Shown: piece by piece, positions 38,215-51,158 of the stretch
Layout: each line of letters opens with the position of its first letter
Position numbering within the stretch: position 1 is the stretch's first letter
Origin: Hansfordia pulvinata
Lineage: Eukaryota > Ascomycota > Sordariomycetes > Xylariales
Direction: 5' to 3'
DNA: 64,000 nt
Assembly (NCBI GenBank): GCA_006538405.1
Contig: BJKQ01000002.1
Coordinates: 868,001 to 932,000, forward strand
Notes under the pieces: generated by a model
Databases searched by the model: none
The model's input: the letters and a program-made list of their open reading frames with translations, nothing else
What the model was told of the DNA's origin: nothing
Made by a program: the position numbers and the translations under genes

Positions 38215-38950
38215 GCTTGCGCGTGTCGGTCGCGCTCAGCACCCAGGGAAGGTCGAGGCTGGGAGACGTGCCATTGGGCGGCCGGCGCAACTGCATCTCC
38301 CTCTCGGGCGGCTCGTGGACTGCGCGGTTCGGGGCTGGGGTCGCTGTGGTGAAGTTTTGTTTTCTTTTCTCATTGTTTCTCTTATTTTCGTCACAATTCC
38401 CCCCTCTTTCCCTCACTCGGGAAAACTTCACCAGCTTCCATTGCTCTGACGTAATAACGAACGAGCCCCCGAGCCCCTTGGAGAAAGAAAGAAACGACAT
38501 GGGCCAGTGAGTGAGGAGATATGCTTTGCCAGACACGCACTCGCCGCCCCCGACAGCCCGGAGGCCAGGGCTCGCAGGTCGTGGACCCGGAGACCTCAAT
38601 AGTGCGCATGGAGACGGGCTGCTCCAGACCGAGGACGAGGGGCCCGCGTTGTAAGTCGAGTCCTCATATCATATTGTGACCCTCCACCCCTCGTGAGAGC
38701 CTCGCCCGAGGGCGCCTCCAAAGACAACCTCTCTCTCTTTTCTGCCTTCAACTGGCGGGGGAGGGTTCTGTCCCGTTTCTCCCCAACTCTTCGGACACAC
38801 ACACAAACACACAAAAAAAAACTATCGAGATACGCACCCGGGGCGACCGCCCGCTACGCCGCCGAGGTCAACAGCCGCCAATGTGGGTGGGCAGGCGGTG
38901 CCCGCCGGGGCGCTGAAGGTCATCTACGAGTTTGAGTCGATTCCTCCCGT
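38215..38950 (+). pseudogene. Fragmented DUF3237-like sequence
   Basis: Three pieces in order resemble DUF3237, a small bacterial and fungal domain without assigned function. Around 38217 LRVSVALSTQ leads to LGDVPLGGRRNCISLSGG. After a T-rich likely intron (about 38338–38561), PGGQGSQVVDPETSIVRMET is followed, with a frame change, by LLQTEDEGPAL. A possible third exon (about 38831–38950) ends VPAGALKVIYEFESI. At least two frame changes are needed and the N-terminus is unclear, so I cannot give one model. Because other genes here also carry one-base breaks, this may be a live gene with sequence errors rather than a relic. It follows the reductase by about 500 bp on the same strand. Confidence 0.4.
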
Positions 38951-40409
38951 CCGTCTCTTCTTTTTTCTTCTTTCTTCTTCTTCTTCTTCCCTGTGCAGCC
39001 AAGCGGTGGGTGATTCCGTCTTCTTTTCTCGTTCTGACCGTGTGCCCTCCCAAGTGCGTATCGCGCGTCTCCTGAGGCGAGCGGGGTCTATGCTCGGGGG
39101 GTTCTTTTTTTTCTCTGGGAAAGGTCGGCGGAGGACAAGTTTGCTTGCTGGGAGCAAGGGAGGAGTGGGTTGTGCGAGAGAAATGATTTTGCGGCGCTTC
39201 TGTTATACCCAGGCACGCCTTGAGCAACTCTGATCCGAGAGCTTGGTGGGAGAAGCTGTTCTCCACCCCCTGTCTCGGCTCGCCTTTGACAGGCTCCGGC
39301 AGGATGTTCGAGGGGCGTAGTCGGCTGACGGCTGAAACTCTGGGATAGACGTGGTGGAGACAGAGATGATATCCAGAGAATTGATTGCTGGCAAGCTACT
39401 GACCAACCATCGTGCAGTGGAGCTCATCTCTCGTGTCTCTGTCTCTCGTACGTGGGCGGAACAGACGATCAAATCTCAAGCGTTGAAGACGTGGTGGGGG
39501 TTCGCTTGCTTTGACAAGGGCCTCCGAATGCGTTCAGCCTCAGAACAGCACTCAGCTCCTTGAACAACATAATCTCTACGCGGGCACGTCCACACCCCGC
39601 CAGGCCGACGCGCGTGGTTTACGGCCGAGCTGGGGAGGGTGTCACCTATCTCCGTGCAAGTCCGGACAGGAGACGGACGTAGCCAAGGCAGCAGGCAGCC
39701 CCCCTCCGGGGTGGGCTCCTCACCGTGCGGGCGCCGCGGAAGAACAAAGGCAAGGCAACAAGGCCAAAGTTCGATCGTCGCCCGTCTGTCTCCCGGCCTC
39801 CTTCCAGCACTGTGGCCCCTATTGCTGACGCGGGTTCAGCCTGGCGGTGTGTGCTCCGTCTCCAGCGTTGCCCGAACGAGGCGTCCAGTTAGTTGTGAAC
39901 GGGCAAAACTTGTGAGCTAGGCCACCAAAGCCGCGACAATCCCAATGAAAATCCCGGGTCTAGGAGAACGCAGGTGACAGAAGACAACAATCAATCATAG
40001 GAAAGACTTCCAAAAAAAACATACAACACCAGGGATTCGCCGGTCGTCACCGACCCGACTACTGATCTGGCCCTACCGGGTTTATCTATGGGAGAGCGGA
40101 CGGGATCCCGAGTATTCCAGGTGGTATGGTCGTATGTGCCGAGCCGCCGGCTTCAGCGGGCACATATCCTGCACTCGTGTCTACACGGCAGTCGGTCTGC
40201 GGCTCAAGCTCTTTTTGACTCGTCTGCCCGCGTGCGAGCAGCAGGGTGTGTTCCGGACTGCCGCCCTCGCCGCCCCTCGACGCGAAGGACAGAGGCACGT
40301 TGTGGGCCGCAGTGCAAGCGGTATTCGGCATCGAAACAGAGATTCGCCGGTGGGAGAGGCGTCGACGAAAGCGCGCGGAGATTTCTTGTGGTAGACCTGA
40401 GCTCTGGGA

Positions 40410-40428
40410 GGGGGGGGGGGGGGGGGGG
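40410..40428. repeat. Poly-G tract (19 G)
   Basis: An uninterrupted G run in non-coding DNA. Confidence 0.9.
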
Positions 40429-43400
40429 CTCTCCATCAGCCGCATCGCCTGGGCATGTCTCCCTCCCCATAGGGCAGAAGAAGAAGCGCCGTCAGATGGG
40501 GAAGCCGCACCCGCGCGCCGGCGCATGCGACCCGGCGCGGAGTGAGCCCAGGCGCGCCAGCGGGAGTGGCGTCCACTCGGCATCTTACCTGCGTGAGCAC
40601 CTGTCGCGCATCGCGATCAAAAACTCGAGAGCCGGGAGACGAGACCGGTAAAAACGACGCGGTGCTCGCAATAGGTACAGGAGTACAGGTTCGGGCGGCG
40701 ATGCCTTTCGGAGAAGACCCCGACGGCCCGTTGAACACCTGAATCTTGGTTCGCTGGCGATAGCGACACGACGGCGTACTGCGAGGTCGCCCGGCGTGTG
40801 TACTCGCTGGCTGCCTGCGGCTCGTAGGGACGCGCGAGGTCCATTGCTAATTACGGAGTAATAAGGGGGCACGGGGGCTACGAGTAGAGGCCGCCTTCCA
40901 TCCGTTTGGGCATGGGCGGGCGCGGCGTCAGCAATCGCCAGTCAGCTCGGGCAGGGCGGCCAGGGGCAGATGAGAGAGCTGCGGACAGAGACCAGGATCC
41001 GGGAGCGGATGTGGCGCATTAAGCTTTTGCCACCCGCAAAGGTACCGGCTTCGACATTACGTGCAGGCTTGGCTCCGTGCTGGCAATCCGAGGCCCTCGC
41101 CGTTTTGCAAGCAAGCTGCTCTCGAGCAGAGACACGAATCCTCATGTCGGCCCTGGCTGTGTGCTGGGACAGGCATTGCGCGCCGCAGCTCTCACGCTGA
41201 TTAGGGCGAGCACGTGCGTCCCCGAACTCGCAAGGGTAAGCGTACGAGTAGGAGCAGGAATATCCCCAGGTTCGGATCTGACAGCTGTCACGCTCCGGAC
41301 TGCTCTGGCAGACGGACGAGTACGATAAGCCCGTAGGTTGCGGTGCCGGGCCGGGGATCTTTGTGTGAACTCGTACGAGTACGCCCCCCCCTCACGATCC
41401 GCTCGCACACGTATCCGTGCGTCTCAGACCCAAGTCCAAGCTGACAACGGGGGCCTCGCTCTCGTGTCTGCAGGCTGAGGGTGCTGTGTCACGTAGTAAG
41501 AGTAATATTGTGGGTTGGCCGAAAGCCATCGTGCGCGGCCCCAAACCGACGGGCCAGTCGTGTGTCGTCGAGTATTCGTACGGAGCAGAGACTCGCGCGC
41601 GTGGTGTCGAGGCTTGCAGGGGCCCGAGGATCGTTGCCCCCACATGGCGCAAACGCGCCTTCGGGGTAGGCCATCCGACGGGGAGACGCCCACTCGATGA
41701 GAATTTTGTGGGAACGACAATGCTGCGAAAAGAGCATTGTCCCGAGTTCCTTCCTAGCACGCGCAGATCTCCCCAGGATCTCTACCGAATGCCAACGCCT
41801 GCCCGCGCCGTCGTCCTGCCTGCTGCGGGGTGTCTGGGGATGCCACGAAGCAGCAGACAGCCCCGGGGCTAACTGGGCCATCGTGTGTGCATGTGGGATG
41901 CTGTCGGGTTGCCTTGGGGAGGGAGCGTTTCAAGCGCTGGCGCTTCGCCAACAGACGCGACGGCGTCGTCTGCCAGAGTCAACGGAGGCGCCGGCGCTGC
42001 TGGCGCGCGAAGCGCAAAGCGCAAAGCGGCGGCCGGTTCACCGCGTCCCGGGTTCTCAACTCTGCCCGGAAGGTCTCGGGCTGCAAAGTGTCGAGTCAGT
42101 ACGGGTACCCGTCCTGGACGGCTGGCCAGTCGGCGGCATGGGGCCTCACACTCGCTCGCCATATGGCGCGGACTGGTTTTCAGGTCAGCACGGCCAGGGC
42201 CCATCTCAGCCCGGCGCCCGGGCCCCCCTTTTTTTTCTCGTCTAAAAAGATTGTCGAGTGCGCGATAGTGGGCCGCGGTCGGATGGTAAGTGGATAGAGG
42301 TGTCTGCCTGCAAGGCTCGCAGGCCTGCTGCTGTCTGATCATTGCCCTCCCAAGCGACTGAAACAGCCATTAATTCCGACTCGTCGTCCGTCGAGACGGG
42401 GCGCGACCAATGGGTCGGGTAAGAAGCCCAAATCCTCCCCCGGTAGGCTTTCTCATGAAGGCAACTCGACTCGATTTCAGGCGACTCAACTTGATGCTAT
42501 TTCTCCCCCCCTCCTCGTCAGCACCGCCCTGGCGCCGGAAGCACCCGGCCGGTGAGCCTCAGCTTGGCCTTCGTCACATGCCGCCGACCAGCAGTCACAT
42601 CGGCTTTCGCTTAAGCAGCCACACGGCCATGGCACCAAGGATAAGCCGACAGGGGGCGGGAACCAAGGCCGGCATTGGGGATGACGTCGTTGCCTGGCGA
42701 CGGGGAGCGCGAAGCCAGGTCGAGCTTGCACGTGAGAGAGAGAGGAGAGAAAAGTATTTCTCGTACGAGAGCACCAAGGCGCACGTGTGCGGGAGGTAGG
42801 GATGGGCAAGTAGGGATGCTTAGGAAGTGCATACAGCCTTCGTTTGGGATCCAGGGCATGAGGGATGGGAGGGGCAAAAGAGTCGCAGAAAACTTCGAGG
42901 CACGAGTGCCCGTCCGTTCCGCCAGGCAAGCGATGGGTCCTGGGCGATCTTTCAGGAGCGGGCGGGCGCGGGACCGAGCCAGTCATACAGCCGGGTCTCG
43001 TTTTCGTGGGCGCTGGTGTTGGTTGTTGGCTGCTAGTTCGTCGGGTGGCTCTTGTTACTCGTAGTAGCTGGCAGCTGGAGGGAGGGCGGCGGCGAAGCGA
43101 CAAGGCGGCAAGTATCGTCAGTCGCAGGTAGGAAGGTCCATCGTCGGCCGGGTCGGGGTCTGGCGAGGCGTGGGGCCCGCGTGAAGCGCGCGTCCAGGGA
43201 TGTGCTGATTGCTCGACAAGGGAGCAGCTGGGTGGCTTGAGATGGTGGCATTGGTGGTGGGAGAAAGCCGAGGGCCCATGCACTTGAGGTGAAGCCCGCC
43301 GACGCCGCCGACGTAGCACATGGTGGGCTTGTACCCAAGGGACGAATGTCCACAGGTAGGTACGATGGGGGTCGGGTGTTCCTTTTGAGATTCGACGGAA

Positions 43401-44243
43401 GGTAGACCCGAGTACCTGGGCTTCCATGCTGGCGCCAGCTCTACCTTTCTTCGCCCCGAAAGATACCACATGGGTACGCGCCTGGCTGGCGATTCACCAA
43501 CGCTGCATCTGCTCCTGGCAGTCACCACTGGTGAAGAAGCTCGTCGCCCCCCAGTGTGGAAGTCCGGCCCCGGTGGCCCCAGTGGCCCCAGTGCCCCAGT
43601 GTCCTCCGCGCCCCCACAGGGGTGAAGATGGATGGTGCCCTCACCTCACCAGTTGGTCGCGTAGAACAGGTACAAGGGTACTTGGCTTTTCGCCTGCATT
43701 GGGTGTTGACCCGGCGTACTTCCGCGCACCTGATTCCGTCTTCCTTGTGCCCCATGAGCCCATCCCCGACGCCAGCCCACAACCTGAAAGTCGCAGCAGG
43801 GGACCGGATCCTCGAAAGCACCGAGGCATGCCCGTCGAGCACGGGGTAGCCCAATCACGCGAACGCGGCCCCGAATTAACCCCCAACATCCATTTTCGTA
43901 GGCCCCGCTCCACCCCGCACGCTCATCACTGGGCACAAAGCACCTAATAAACCGGAGTACTCGTACTCGTAGGTCCCTTGGATGCGCGCCACAGGGATGG
44001 TCAGCTGGCCCGGGGCGCTGCTCGGTGCCTGCTGTAAGTGGCTGTAGCGGTCTCAAGCCCACTATTCCAGCGCGCCCAGCGGGTCCTCCAGCGCGCTCCG
44101 TGGGCTGCTGTGCTGCTCCAGTCCAAGCTGTAGTTGGCAATGCGTGGCACTACAGGCCGTCCAGCGGCCTAGCACAGCCCAGCACGGCCCAGCCAGCGCC
44201 CGCGCCTAAGGGACCAAATTCTGGAATTCCCAGTCACTCAGTG

Positions 44244-44269
44244 CCCCCCCCCCCCCCCCCCCCCCCCCC
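44244..44269. repeat. Poly-C tract (26 C)
   Basis: The longest homopolymer in the window, in non-coding DNA. Confidence 0.9.
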
Positions 44270-45560
44270 GATCTCCCCGCGCCCCTAAAATCTCTGCCCA
44301 CATGGCCGGGAGCCCTTTACAGTGGACTTTTATTGGGGGTGATAGTCGCTGTCAACACCGCATGCCCCAGAACCCTTAGGAAAAAAAGAGGAACGGCGGG
44401 CGAAAACAGGGTCTTGCGGTTCCATCGCTTGGGTGCTTTGCCATGTAGGCGAGTCGCATCGAATTTCAATCGCAATTGATAGGATATACTTGACTTGCCG
44501 AGTAGGTGTTTTGGGATGATACATGTATGATCAAGATACATACAATAGGTGCATTCTGCTCGCACGTGAGATATCTGCAGTCCCGCGCCATGGACTGAGC
44601 GGGGCATGTCTTTATAGAGAGAGACATTGAGAATGTACACACAGATGTACCTGGCAGCATCGTGTCCAACTGCAGCATCTACTCGTACTTCACAGTTCAC
44701 AACAGCTTCTACCCCGTCTGCCTGCTGGTCTGCCTGCAAGCATCCGTCCCTCGTCCCTCATCCTCGTCTCCATGCCCGCTCCAGCAACGCAGGTGAAATT
44801 GTTACGTACGCTTCCGGCTAGCACCGCACCCACCCGGCACAGCTCTCGTCCCGCATCGTCGAGCATCGTCCAATTGCTGCCGAGCCAGGCACTCGTACAG
44901 TCCTACCCCCCCCAGCGGCCCCGGCGTCAACGCTCGACAAGAGGGGCAGGGGTCGCCGGCGCGGAACCCACAAAGTAATCTCACAGTGGGAATCCTGCGC
45001 CCGCCTGCGGAGCCATGACAGCCGACTGCTGGACTGCCCGCCGCCGGTGCGTCTTGGCCCGGCTGGGATCCAGCCCGCTTTCGGTCTCTCCCCCTACACG
45101 AGAATAGTACGCGCAGAGATCTCCGCCCCGTGTTTCCCCAAGGGGCCACGCTGACGGCCCTAGCCCCGTCCTCGCTCGACCGCGAACGACGGACGTCCTC
45201 TTCACCCATGGTGCGACGGCCGACATGGTGCTGCTGCCCGACGCGTGCGCGACACACACACACACATGCTGCGACATGGGGACGGCCCTTTGGAGGAGGA
45301 GCCACGGATGCCCGCGCCGCTGCCATGGGGGGGGGGGCGGGCGGGGGAGGGCCTTGACCTTGACGCGAGGAGGAGAAGGATGGATACGCATAACAAGACA
45401 CACGGGGAGGAGTGGCAGTATCATCAGTGGCAGCCACGCGCGCGGAGAGCAGCCGACGACCCACGGCCAGCACCCCGAGAGCCTGCTGCTGCTGCTGCCG
45501 CCGCTGCTTGCTCACGATGACTCGCCCGCCTGCTAACAAGTTATTAGCCGTCGCGATGAT

Positions 45561-45567
45561 TATAAAA
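45561..45567 (+). promoter_or_regulatory. Possible TATA box of the sugar-porter gene
   Basis: TATAAAA lies about 360 bp upstream of the ATG at 45928, in a GC-rich surround followed by C/T-rich leader. The distance implies a long 5' UTR (about 330 nt), or an unseen leader intron. Confidence 0.45.
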
Positions 45568-45927
45568 TTTTCCCTCCCCCCGAGCCGCCCGTCCTCCCCG
45601 ACCCCGTGCCCCCATCTGTTTGTCTGTTGGCTAGGTCCACGACTTTGGTGTCCGTGTGTTGGTAGTCTACGTCTACCTCCTCATCGCCTTACCTCGTTGC
45701 TATCTATTAGTACCACCCCCCTTTGCATCTTGTTTCCCCAATTAACTTTGCTCCGGCATCTTCTTCTCTTCGTATACCTACTCCCAAACGTGCCTATCAT
45801 AACGTTTGTGTAGTACCCAGCCTTTTCCCCATCTTCTTCCTGTCCTTCACCAACACGACGAGTCCACGCGACATTCGACCACATTCCCTTCCCCACGCTG
45901 GCGCACATTTAGCAACCCGCCGACAAG

Positions 45928-47997
45928 ATGGGGTCGCCCAAGTACATGGGCCTGACGGGCCGGCCGTTGTCATGGATGGTCGCCACCGTCGCCACCACTG
46001 GTTTCCTGCTATTCGGATATGACCAGGTGAGCAGAGACTCCAGGGCTGCCCGGGCCGCCGCGGCGCGCCCCTCCCCCTCTCATGTCTCGAGACTAACACG
46101 CGCGCTTCCAGGGTGTCATGAGTGGAATCATCGGCTCGACGCATTTCGCCAGCATGTTCGAGGAGGTCAGAGACAACCCCACGATGCAGGGTCTCGTCAC
46201 CGCCATCTACGAGATTGGCTGCCTGATTGGCGCCATGTTCATTCTCTGGGCTGCCGACACCCTCGGGCGCCGAAGGGCCATGATGCTCGGCGCGCTCATC
46301 ATGATCATCGGCACCATCATCCAGATCACCTGCTTCAAGCAGTCCAACCCCCTGGCCCAGTTCATTGTCGGCCGTGTCATCACCGGCGTCGGCAACGGCA
46401 TCAACACGTCGAGCATCCCGACATACCAAGGTGAGTGAGCCCCTCGGGCTACCCCGCCGAACCCCGGCCTGCTGGCGTGCCACAAGCTTACCCCGATTTC
46501 CTCACAGCCGAGTGCAGTAAGACCTCGAACCGTGGTCTGCTGATCTGCATCGAGGGTGGTATCATCGCCTTCGGAACCCTCATTGCCTATTGGATCGACT
46601 ACGGCGCCTCCTACACCCCCCTGGACATTGAGGACTTTGCGTGGCGATTCCCCATCGCGTTCCAGATTGTCTTTGGTCTCTTTGTCGGCATCGCCATGAT
46701 CTACCTCCCCGAGAGCCCCCGCTTCCTTCTGACCCACGAGCGCTACGAGGAGGCCGAGACTGTCATCGCGGCCCTGCGCGGCTACGAGGTCGACAGCGAG
46801 GAGACGCGCATGGAGCGGGACGTCATTCTCGACTCGATCCGCGCCTCGGGCTTCACCGAGGCCAAGTCGACCCCCTTCAAGGCCCTCCTGACCAATGGCA
46901 AGACGCAGCACTTCCGCCGCATGCTGCTGGGCTCCAGCAGTCAGCTCATGCAGCAGATTGGAGGTTGCAACGCCGTCATCTACTACTTCCCCATCTTGTT
47001 CAAGGAGTCCATTGTTCCCGGCGACGACAACCTGGCTCTGCTGATGGGTGGTGTTAACATGATTGTCTACTCCATCTTTGCCACTGCCTCTTGGTTCCTG
47101 ATCGAGCGCGTCGGCCGCCGAAAGCTCTTCCTCATTGGTACCTTCGGACAGTGCGGATCCATGGTCATTACCTTTGCCTGCCTGATCAACGGCGACGCGA
47201 TGACTGCCCGTGGTGCTGCCGTCGGTCTTTTCACCTACATTGCGTCCTTTGGCGCAACCTGGCTGCCTCTGCCGTGGCTGTACCCTGCCGGTGAGTGCCA
47301 TCCAGTCCCCGCGCGGCCCAGAGTCATTGCTTTCTATAGGAAAGACAGTGACCCGGGCATGGAACCCGGGGCGTTGTCGATTATTCGTGTGCCGCAAGCT
47401 AACTCTGCCGCAGAAATCAACCCCATCAAGACCCGCGCCAAGGCCAACGCCGTCTCCACCTGCACCAACGTAAGTTTTCAGGGTCCTCGCCCCGTTTATT
47501 GAACCCCCCTTCCCTCTTGGCTCTTCAAATTGATACTAACAATTCTCCCTTCTCGGCAGTGGCTGTTCAACTTCTTGATCGTCATGGTCACCCCCGTCAT
47601 GATTGCCAACATTGGCTGGGGCACGTACCTGTTCTTTGCGGTTGTCAACGCCTCGTTCCTGCCCATCATCTACTTCTTCTACCCCGAGACGGCTCGGCGC
47701 TCGCTGGAGGAGATCGACATCATCTTCGCCAAGGGCCACGTCGAGAACAAGTGGTACGTGCAGGCGGCCAAGGAGCTGCCGCTGCTGTCGGCGGCGCAGG
47801 TGGAGGAGGAGGCGCTCAAGTACGGGCTGATCGAGACGGCCGCGCGCGGCGCCATGCGCACCTCGGGCGTGCCCCACAACGGCGACGTCGAGCGCGTCCT
47901 CAACGAGAAGCGCTCGGCCGAGGCCGAGTCGGACAGCCAGGAGGAGAGGAAGGCCAGCACCTCGGAGCAGACCAAGGAGAGGACCAGCAGCGACTAG
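45928..47997 (+). CDS. MFS sugar-porter transporter (STL1-like)
   Basis: A 12-helix plasma-membrane proton/sugar or polyol symporter of the fungal sugar-porter family, closest in my memory to STL1-type proteins. Five exons, 45928–46026, 46112–46430, 46508–47290, 47414–47469 and 47560–47997, join in frame to 564 aa. The introns are 85, 77, 123 and 90 nt. Key motifs in order: GFLLFGYDQGVMSGI at the first helix; DTLGRRRAMMLG (loop 2–3 motif); VGRVITGVGNGINTSSIPTYQ; PESPRFLL after helix 6; ERVGRRKLFLIG; and YPETARRSLEEID after helix 12. The C-terminal ~100 residues are a charged cytosolic tail. No frame break is needed. The substrate cannot be fixed from sequence. It is not paired with metabolic genes. 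Confidence 0.92.
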
Positions 47998-50900
47998 ACT
48001 CGGCGTCCCGTCGTTGTTGTTCCTCTTCGAGGCTTGTCCTCCCCCTTCTCTCCCGAGTCTCCCCTTCCACTCGGGTGAGGAAACTCGGGTGGGACGGACT
48101 CATGACCGATGATTACGTGCCTACCTATCTTACCCAGGTAGATGGTTCATCGGGCCTTCATTGACCATTTTACTCTATTTTAATTTCTAGATATCCCCGC
48201 CAGATAGATCGCTCGGTTGAGTCCGCTCTCAGTAGATCTTGAATACCACATCAATTTTCTTGCATTCGAGTATCTTGTTACATTGATGTATCACCGGTCT
48301 GTGCATAATTATGCTGTGCACCCGTCTACATTACATACACATGCATATGACATAATGATGCGCCATACATTGTTGCATAACTTGATATGTACCTAAGGTA
48401 CTCCATCGTTCGCTTTAGGCAATACCCGGGGTAAGGTACCCGCTCACCCGGCAACGACATCGACAACCACGGCGACAACTGCAGCGACAACTGCAGCGAC
48501 AACTGCAGCGACAACCGCAGCGACAACAACGTCCCTCCCCATCCATGGGACATTCAATGACTTGCGCCTGAGCGGCAGCAACCTGCTCGCCCCAACCTCT
48601 CGACTTTTCATTTCTTCACATGCCCGCCCGCCCGGTCATTTGCGTGTCTCCCGTGGCTGTGCCTGTCGCTGCAGCGACTGTGAGGGGTCGATCGAGCCCG
48701 CTCGCCCGCCCGCCCCCTTGCGCGCAGCGACTCCTGATCAGCGAGCGGCCTGGGACCGCACGAGTGCGGGGAGGTCTTCTACAGCGACAGGCGGGCGGGG
48801 GACAGAAGTCGCTGCAGCGACTGGGGAAGGGAAGGGAAGGGGTCGGGTTGGTCGACTTTGCTCGCGCCACCCCTCCCCTCCCCTCCCCTACCTTGACCTC
48901 AGCAACTCATGCTCAGCGTGATTAGAGCGCACCGCTTGGTGGTTCGCAGCATCGACCAATCAAGATCAGCGAGAGAGTGGTCAACACCCTTCCTGGGGGA
49001 GCAGCAAGCAAGTCCGAGTCGGGACGACGAGCAGGGGTGCTTGTGTAGTCCGCTGCAGCGACAAGACGCGAAAAGGCAGGGGGAGGTTCCCCCTCGGCCT
49101 TCAGAAGAAAGAAGACAGCAACTCGGAGTCGTTGACGTCACCGACGCGGGCCGGAGGAAGATGCGGTCGAGCCGTTCGACGAGGGAAGAGCAACATATTC
49201 AAGTCGATATGGCATCGCAGAGAGACGGACATCTGCTGACCGGGAAGCCCGGGTGGACCGGACCGGTCGAATACGAGGGCTAAACTTGCTCGCCCTTCCT
49301 GCACGTCTCCTGCAAGTCAAGCCGCTCGGGGGACACAAGGTCGGGGGTGTGGGGACGAGCAGCGAGCGACTGCCGGCTTGGCCCACCCACTCCGGGCTGA
49401 ACGTTGATTCCTTAGGGGAGGGGTGTGGGGAGCGTCCTTGCGGGCCTACTGCTGCCACTCTCAGGTCAGGCGAGTAAACAAGACAGACAGACAGATGGGC
49501 CGACAGGGGTGTGTGTTCATCAGGCCTGTTCCCAAAGGGGGAGGCTGGACAGCCACAAGACAGGAAGTCGACGGCAGCATACGACAAATGGTGGCCGAGC
49601 CATGCGGGGCCAGAGGGCAGGGGTGGTCAACTACAAGAGTCATCCGCAACAGTCTATCCCCGGTGGGAGGGGGAAGAGAATATGTGGCTTCCCAGGACAC
49701 AAGCTGCCTGGTTTGTACCTTGAAGACGCATGGCGTTGCTGTTCTGAACATCTGGCATGTCACTGCCTCTACTTTACCATGTTCAGGGACTGTTTTGATG
49801 CCTCGGGCAGAAAGCTGGTGCCCCAGACAAGGCAGGCTGTACGGTTCTCCGAGCTGTTTCCTACCGAATAGAGAATATACAACGGGGGAATTCGAGTTGT
49901 TTTGATGCCTTGGGCAGAAGCTGCGTCTTATGCAGGTCGGGCCCTGTGTTTTGCAATTCCAGAGTTGCTTTTCGGAGTTCCTGATGATGAATAGACGGTG
50001 GTTATGGCCGGCCGATGTACCAGCTGGACGAATACTGTCTCGTTGCTTCACAGGTTGCAAGTCGTCAACAAGACGAGGAAGCCAGCCTATCACAGAGCAG
50101 TAAAGGGGAGGGCACGAGGGGTTGACTGCCCGGCCGGAGCCCTGTCTGTCCCTCAGCTCACCTGCCCACGCGTACCTTGCATACTGATCTCACTGTTCCT
50201 GCTCTCACCTGACCTACACAACATGCAATGCGCAGGTGAGAGAGACGTGGGATCTGCCCGCGGGACTTGGGCACTTGAGCCGCCCGGCTTGACAGCCCAC
50301 CATCCCTGCAGGTGATCTCTTAGGAATCGGTCTCTTGTGTCCACAATTCGCTGCAGCTTTCCGTCCTGGCCATCCATGCATGTCTATGACTGGCCGTTCG
50401 AGTCGAGCCGAGTCGAGTGTGCCCTCGTGGCGGCTTAGCTTAGACTATCTATTCAAGGGCGCCGAGGGCGGAGAGGAGGCTTGAAGCCATCTCGAGCCTT
50501 CTGGGGGTGCGTGCGAGTTCTGCCCGGGCTGGTCAACCCAGTAGAGCCAACCGTAACGCAGGTAGGTGAAAAGGTAGTCTCCCTGGACTTCCACCACCTT
50601 GAGTTCACTATCACTGTGGTGGTCGCTGCTGTCGCTGCGGTGGTTGTCAAGCGAACGACCGAACGAATCCGCCGGCCTGGGACGCTCGACTCTTGTGAAC
50701 AGGTCGCCCTCGTATCCCAAGCAACGCAACGCAACGCAACGTCCGCGTCGTCCGTTTGCTGCCCTTCTCTGTCCCCAACCCAGCCAGACAGACGCCTTTC
50801 GACCCTGCCCGTGTCTTCCTGCTTTTCCATGGCCTGTGTCTCTGTTTAAAAGACCCCTCTTCCCACCACATCGTTCAGTCTCTCCCTCCTCGTCTGCTGC

Positions 50901-51158
50901 ATCATCACCAGCTCAACTCTGCCTGAACTTCCCTCTTTTCAACCCGACTACTTCTGCCACCCGCAGTATCTCTTCACCACTGAGTTGACTTATTTCTCTC
51001 TCAACCATACACACACCCACCAGTCTTGACCATCTCCACCACTCTCTTCTGCTGCCCTCACAGCTCACAATAATCTGAACCGCCGCCCCTCCAAATCCCG
51101 ACCCCCACAACAAAGCAGCTTCTTTCTCCTTGCCTGTGGCCATCACCACACTGTTCAG
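47998..51158. other. 3.2 kb intergenic region with GCTGCAGC-type repeats
   Basis: Holds the 3' UTR of the sugar porter (AT-rich to about 48360), then a 12-bp tandem array and several GTCGCTGCAGCGAC palindromes. The C/T-rich promoter and 5' UTR exon of the next gene occupy roughly 50.85–51.16 kb. I see no gene. Confidence 0.55.
48461..48529. repeat. 12-bp tandem array, unit GACAACTGCAGC
   Basis: About five near-perfect units. The same CTGCAGCGAC core reappears as separate palindromes at 48665–48678, 48807–48822 and about 49051. Confidence 0.85.

Larger units (their letters stand above)
38951..45927. other. 7 kb gene-free region
   Basis: No domain-bearing frame. The longest frame (42486–43469, minus) is Pro/Arg/Ser-rich with no recognisable motif. 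Contents include G19 and C26 homopolymers and nine TACGAGTA-type sites or close variants between 40.8 and 44.9 kb, some tandem. The right end is the promoter and leader of the sugar-porter gene. Confidence 0.55.

Noticed and set aside
36156..38950. Reductase plus DUF3237-like fragment as a secondary-metabolite cluster
   Set aside because: No synthase, P450, methyltransferase or cluster regulator is nearby, and the next genes are unrelated.
11352..40860. Repeated TACGGAGTA/TACTCCGTA sites (11352, 31625, 40852)
   Set aside because: Only three exact copies were found, so enrichment is much weaker than for TACGAGTA and could be chance.
42286..42335. A segment faintly like a tRNA (GGTAAGTGGATAGAGG... 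then GCCTGCAAGGC)
   Set aside because: No T-arm/B-box (GGTTCRANTCC) follows at the right distance and no acceptor stem pairs. I found no convincing B-box elsewhere in the window.
42486..43469. A 327-codon open frame on minus
   Set aside because: Pro/Arg/Ser-rich throughout with no motif, and parallel frames are also open. This is typical of GC-rich non-coding DNA with few stops.
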